A DNA stretch of 17,399 nucleotides. It comes from Hyphomicrobiales bacterium. Its GTDB lineage: Bacteria > Pseudomonadota > Alphaproteobacteria > Rhizobiales > Aestuariivirgaceae. Within the stretch, counting starts at the first letter, position 1; each line of letters opens with the position of its first letter. Where the stretch lies: positions 1 through 17,399 of the forward strand of contig JALWJW010000057.1 of the NCBI GenBank assembly GCA_026996935.1. Reading direction: 5' to 3'. Both the position numbers and the translations under genes were made by a program. The notes beneath the pieces are model-generated. The model did not search any database. It saw nothing but the letters and a program-made list of their open reading frames with translations, and was not told where the DNA came from. This document shows, piece by piece, positions 14,497 through 17,399 of the stretch.

Positions 14497-15999
14497 ATGG
14501 TTCAGACCTTTGATACGAGCAGCTCTACAGCACGGCGAAAAAAAGCGCCTGTTATAGACTTTCACCGCGTTTCATTCGTCATTGGCATGATGTTGTTGGT
14601 GCTAACCTTATTTATGATTCCTCCTGCGCTGGTTGATGCTGTTGTTGGTAACCCGGATTTCTGGGTGTTCATAGGCTCAGCTTTTGTCAGTGGGTTTTTG
14701 GGTCTGATGATGGTGATGTCCTCACGCGGCAGTTGGTCTGATGAAATCTATCTTAAAGAAGGTTTTGTTTTAACTGTTGCCAGTTGGCTTGCTCTTTGTG
14801 GTGTGGCGACCATTCCTTTTTTATTTTTTGGCCATGGGTTAAGCTGGTCAGATGCCTGGTTTGAGGCTGTCTCTGGTCTGACCACAACAGGGGCAACAGT
14901 TATCAATAACCTTGATGATTTACCGCCCGGCATTTTGCTTTGGCGTTCAATCATTCAATGGATTGGTGGCATTGGCATTGTATTGATGGCCCTGATTATG
15001 CTGCCGTTTTTGCGCGTTGGCGGTATGCAGTTATTTCAGGCTGAGAGCTCTGACACCTCTGATAAAATCGTTGCCAAGTCCAGCGAGCTGGTCCGTCTGA
15101 TTGCAATCACCTATGTTATTATGACCGCTCTTGCCGGGTTTTCTTATTCAATTGCCGGGATGTCGGCTTTTGATGCTTTGAATCACGCGATGACAACCAT
15201 CGCTACGGGTGGATTTTCCACCCACGATTTATCTTTTGGCCACTTTGAATCACCAGTGATTCACTGGTTGGGGTTCTTCTTTCTAACAGCAGCCAGCCTG
15301 CCATTAGTTTTGTATATCAAGTTTGTAAGAACCGGAAACTGGAATGTCTGGTCTGACATGCAGGTAAAGGGATTTTTAAAATTCCTTTTTCTTGCGATTA
15401 CCTTTTTAACCTTGTGGTATTATTTGACCCGCGAAGTGAACTTTTTTGATGCATTACGGATTGTCGCTTTTAATACAATTTCCATTATTTCAACGGCTGG
15501 TTTTGCCATTGGTGATTATACCGCCTGGGGCCATGGGGCCATTGGCGTTTTCTTTTTATTCATGTTCCTTGGTGGGTGTACCGGCTCCACCACAGGCGGC
15601 ATTAAAACATTCCGCTTTCAGGTGATGTTAATATCAGCGCGGGTTTATTTGCGTAAACTAATCACGCCAAACCGTGTTGTTGTCGCGATGTATAATGGCA
15701 AAAAACTTACACCAGATATTTCAACTTCAGTTCTGGCTTATTTATCGGTAATGTTCTTAAGTATCATGCTGTTTACCCTGGTCCTTTCATTTTTCGGTTT
15801 GGACTTTATTGACAGTGTGAGCGCTTCGGTTTCAGCTCTTGCAAATGTGGGTCCTGCCCTTGGCCCTGAAATTGGCCCTGCTGGAACTTTTAAAAACCTG
15901 GCATGGGAATCAAAACTTGTTCTCACTTTTGGTATGCTGCTTGGACGTTTAGAGTTTTTTACCGTGCTGGTCATTTTCTCAAGGGATTTTTGGAGGTAA
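14497..15999 (+). CDS. trkH: TrkH-family potassium transporter membrane subunit
   Basis: A 500-residue inner-membrane protein of the TrkH/KtrB superfamily, the K+-translocating subunit that normally works with the cytoplasmic NAD/nucleotide-binding TrkA ring. All four selectivity-filter loops are present: TTTGATV (G132), TIATGGFST (G238), ISTAGFAIGD (G335) and ANVGPALGP (G452). The GCTGSTTGGIKTFR segment (360-373) is the conserved gating-loop region of the third repeat. The protein ends at R500 in family-typical GRLEFFTVLVIFSRDFWR. The start ATG 14497 lacks a strong Shine-Dalgarno (only AAAAG). No trkA is in the window, so it is presumably encoded elsewhere. The hydroxylase-like gene starts 2 bp after the stop, with its ribosome site inside the trkH end. 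With nhaA 4 kb upstream this suggests an ion-homeostasis neighbourhood, though probably not one transcript. Confidence 0.96.
   Translation: MVQTFDTSSSTARRKKAPVIDFHRVSFVIGMMLLVLTLFMIPPALVDAVVGNPDFWVFIGSAFVSGFLGLMMVMSSRGSWSDEIYLKEGFVLTVASWLALCGVATIPFLFFGHGLSWSDAWFEAVSGLTTTGATVINNLDDLPPGILLWRSIIQWIGGIGIVLMALIMLPFLRVGGMQLFQAESSDTSDKIVAKSSELVRLIAITYVIMTALAGFSYSIAGMSAFDALNHAMTTIATGGFSTHDLSFGHFESPVIHWLGFFFLTAASLPLVLYIKFVRTGNWNVWSDMQVKGFLKFLFLAITFLTLWYYLTREVNFFDALRIVAFNTISIISTAGFAIGDYTAWGHGAIGVFFLFMFLGGCTGSTTGGIKTFRFQVMLISARVYLRKLITPNRVVVAMYNGKKLTPDISTSVLAYLSVMFLSIMLFTLVLSFFGLDFIDSVSASVSALANVGPALGPEIGPAGTFKNLAWESKLVLTFGMLLGRLEFFTVLVIFSRDFWR
15992..15996 (+). promoter_or_regulatory. Ribosome binding site of the hydroxylase, inside the trkH 3' end
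   Basis: GGAGG spans the last Trp-Arg codons of trkH, with the TAA at 15997-15999 and ATG at 16002-16004. It fixes the downstream start at 16002 rather than the earlier in-frame ATG at 15903, and implies coupled translation. Confidence 0.8.
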
Positions 16000-16001
16000 C
16001 G

Positions 16002-16727
16002 ATGGACCGTCTTAAACTAATGTTTTCACATTTATCCGTACAGGTGTTGTTTGGTTTGTGGGTCATTGGTTGGGCGATCGTGATCTATTTCAGCGCCTTT
16101 GATTTATTATGGCTGGTGCCGCTTGGTATGGCCTCACAAATGCTCAATGAATATAGTCTGCATCGTTATGTGTTTCATTTACCCGCCCCCAAAAGCCAAT
16201 TCTGGTTCAATGTGCTATATCAGGCTCATTATGGCCACCATGATTTCCCCAATAATAGACCGTTGTGTTTTGTGCCGATTTGGATTGCCTTGCCGATCGC
16301 CTTTATCAGTTTTTCGCTGGCTTATATTGTGCTCAAATTATTAGGCCTTACTCAACCGCTGGCTGGTGCCAGTGCCTTTACGCTGATTGGTGGGGTCACG
16401 ACGTTTTTATTTTATGAATGGTTTCATATGTCGGCCCATTGGAAGGGTAAAAAAACCGCTATTGAAAACTATGTCACCAAACTGCACGGCCAGCATCATT
16501 ACCGAGATTTTAACCGGTGGTTTCATGTCAGCCCTGGTGGTGAAATTATCGACCGCTTAATGGGAACATCGATAGACCGCGAGGCATTGAAATCTCAAGA
16601 GCGGGTAAAATACCTGACAACTATGGGGCTTAAACCAGATGACCCTCGGTTACTATCAGCCCGGGCAACATTTGCCACAAAATATGGTTTACAACCGGAC
16701 GAGGTCTCACGTGCAGCGCAACGGTGA
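16002..16727 (+). CDS. Sterol desaturase/fatty acid hydroxylase superfamily membrane protein
   Basis: A 241-residue membrane di-iron oxygenase candidate. Hydrophobic segments lie at about 12-30, 33-48, 90-116 and 122-138. Clustered histidines follow the superfamily pattern: HRYVFH (H54, H59), AHYGHH (H76, H79, H80), EWFHMSAH (H142, H146), and LHGQHHYRDFNRWFHVS (H162, H165, H166, H175). These would hold two irons for O2-dependent hydroxylation of a lipid or hydrophobic substrate. Bacterial relatives hydroxylate fatty acyl chains, carotenoids or ornithine lipid head groups; the substrate here cannot be chosen from sequence. The hydrophilic C-terminal ~45 residues (YLTTMGLKPDDPRLLSARA) look like an extra tail after the catalytic core. 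It is 2 bp downstream of trkH and almost surely co-transcribed. No electron-transfer partner is seen in the window. Confidence 0.85.
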   Translation: MDRLKLMFSHLSVQVLFGLWVIGWAIVIYFSAFDLLWLVPLGMASQMLNEYSLHRYVFHLPAPKSQFWFNVLYQAHYGHHDFPNNRPLCFVPIWIALPIAFISFSLAYIVLKLLGLTQPLAGASAFTLIGGVTTFLFYEWFHMSAHWKGKKTAIENYVTKLHGQHHYRDFNRWFHVSPGGEIIDRLMGTSIDREALKSQERVKYLTTMGLKPDDPRLLSARATFATKYGLQPDEVSRAAQR

Positions 16728-16803
16728 TTTTCAGGTTCAAAAATTAAAAACCTTGTCTTTTGGTGTTTTCCCCATGCAAACCAAGCTTTAACACGTAATG
16801 CCT

Positions 16804-16840
16804 TGAATAAAGTTGGGTTGATGATTTAACGCTTTATTCA
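16804..16840. terminator. Inverted repeat between convergent hydroxylase and permease genes
   Basis: TGAATAAAG (16804-16812) pairs perfectly with CTTTATTCA (16832-16840) around a 19-nt loop. It lies where two convergent transcripts meet, and the minus-strand stop codon is inside one arm. It could stop both transcripts, but neither side has a proper T-tract and the stem is A/T rich. Confidence 0.35.
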
Positions 16841-17399
16841 GCAGGTAATGCAAACAAGACAATAAAGGCCAACACGACAGCCAGAAAACCGTACCATAAT
16901 TGAAGGCGAATTTTGTGTGTTCCGCTCAATGTTCGACCTGCAACTAAAACTGCGATAACAGCTTGCATCATATAATAAAAAGCAAAGGCGCGAGAGGCGA
17001 TGGAGATTACCTGAAAAATATCAAATAACCAGATCAGGGTGATTGATAACGCAATTAAAATTGGATAACTGGCGCGGGCTGGAATTTTTTGTTTTGTTTC
17101 TTCCGAGACAAGACCACCTGCCCCCACAGTATCGGCGATGGCGGCCGATAATTGACTCATAAAGGCTGCAATAACCAGTAAAAATGGCAACACCCATGTA
17201 ACATGTTTTGTAATAGTGATAATGGCTGTTTCATCAGGTTTTCCCGATGGTAGATAAACCAGAATGGGCACAACGAGAATAACAAAAACCACATATATCA
17301 AGGCACTGGAAATTTGCGCCAGGCGCATGGTGTCATGTCGGGTTTTTGCAGTGTATTCAGCACCAATATAGCGAGAGGTTTCAAACCCCTGCACCACAA
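16834..17399 (-). CDS. C-terminal part of a polytopic permease (APC-like), N-terminus off the window
   Basis: About 188 C-terminal residues are visible; the frame stays open to base 17399, so the start lies beyond the right edge. The visible part begins with a helix end VQGFETSRYIGAEY followed by a basic stretch (TRHDTMRLAQ), then about five hydrophobic segments with short loops, ending ALPAE. The QGFETSRY-type pattern and the later SQLSAAIADTVGAGGLVSEE segment resemble APC-superfamily, amino-acid-permease-like membrane proteins, mostly uncharacterised. I do not know the substrate. The GTG at 17395-17397 is an internal codon, not a start. It converges with the hydroxylase gene and has no clear terminator except a weak inverted repeat over its stop. 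Confidence 0.75.
   Translation of the reverse strand, partial: VVQGFETSRYIGAEYTAKTRHDTMRLAQISSALIYVVFVILVVPILVYLPSGKPDETAIITITKHVTWVLPFLLVIAAFMSQLSAAIADTVGAGGLVSEETKQKIPARASYPILIALSITLIWLFDIFQVISIASRAFAFYYMMQAVIAVLVAGRTLSGTHKIRLQLWYGFLAVVLAFIVLFALPAE

Noticed and set aside
16733..16753. AGGTT/AACCT inverted repeat after the hydroxylase stop as a terminator
   Set aside because: Only 5 bp with an 11-nt loop, followed by an interrupted T-run; too weak to annotate.
1..17399. Mobile elements, CRISPR arrays, phage or defence genes
   Set aside because: No transposase or integrase motif, no regularly spaced direct repeats and no terminal inverted repeats flanking a gene were found. tRNA-His shows no duplicated 3' end within the window that would mark an attachment site.

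Overview
The window looks like chromosomal DNA of an alphaproteobacterium, most likely Hyphomicrobiales/Rhizobiales-like, perhaps marine. By eye the base composition is moderately low in G+C and even throughout. Three things support this placement. The histidine tRNA has the alphaproteobacterial form (no encoded G-1, U72, A73). A large soluble multi-PAS histidine kinase carries the PleC/DivJ/PdhS-type catalytic core. A TAXI-type TRAP transporter with a fused 4TM/12TM permease is present. No transposase, integrase, phage gene, CRISPR array or defence gene is visible, and no known system is clearly broken.

Layout. (1) 1-4183, minus strand: a TAXI TRAP uptake operon, read as solute-binding protein, then an internal hairpin-plus-T-tract, then the fused permease, then a universal stress protein cut by the left edge. 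(2) 4184-4843: a tRNA-His on the minus strand, with a stretch rich in perfect hairpins between its 3' end and the TRAP operon, and a gene-free leader on its other side. (3) 4811-9171, plus strand: a PdhS-like cell-cycle-type kinase, then prfC (release factor 3). (4) 9315-12494, plus strand: nhaA, then a promoter-like site and a translationally coupled pair, a small CcdA-like two-cysteine membrane protein and an MFS transporter. (5) 12489-14413: a LysR regulator on the minus strand, overlapping the MFS stop, divergent from an atypical NAD(P)-binding epimerase-like protein; the 86-bp gap and lysR start carry a repeated 9-mer spaced 42 bp. (6) 14497-16727, plus strand: trkH-type potassium transporter tightly coupled to a fatty-acid-hydroxylase-superfamily membrane enzyme. 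(7) 16834-17399, minus strand: the C-terminal part of a polytopic permease running off the right edge.

Together the content is transport, ion homeostasis (Na+/H+ antiport, K+ uptake), membrane modification, translation and a signalling kinase. I see no single complete new system. The best leads are the CcdA-like/MFS pair, the trkH-hydroxylase coupling, the repeat architecture at the lysR-epimerase intergenic region, and the structured DNA between tRNA-His and the TRAP operon. All functional calls come from reading motifs in the translated sequence; no database search was run.
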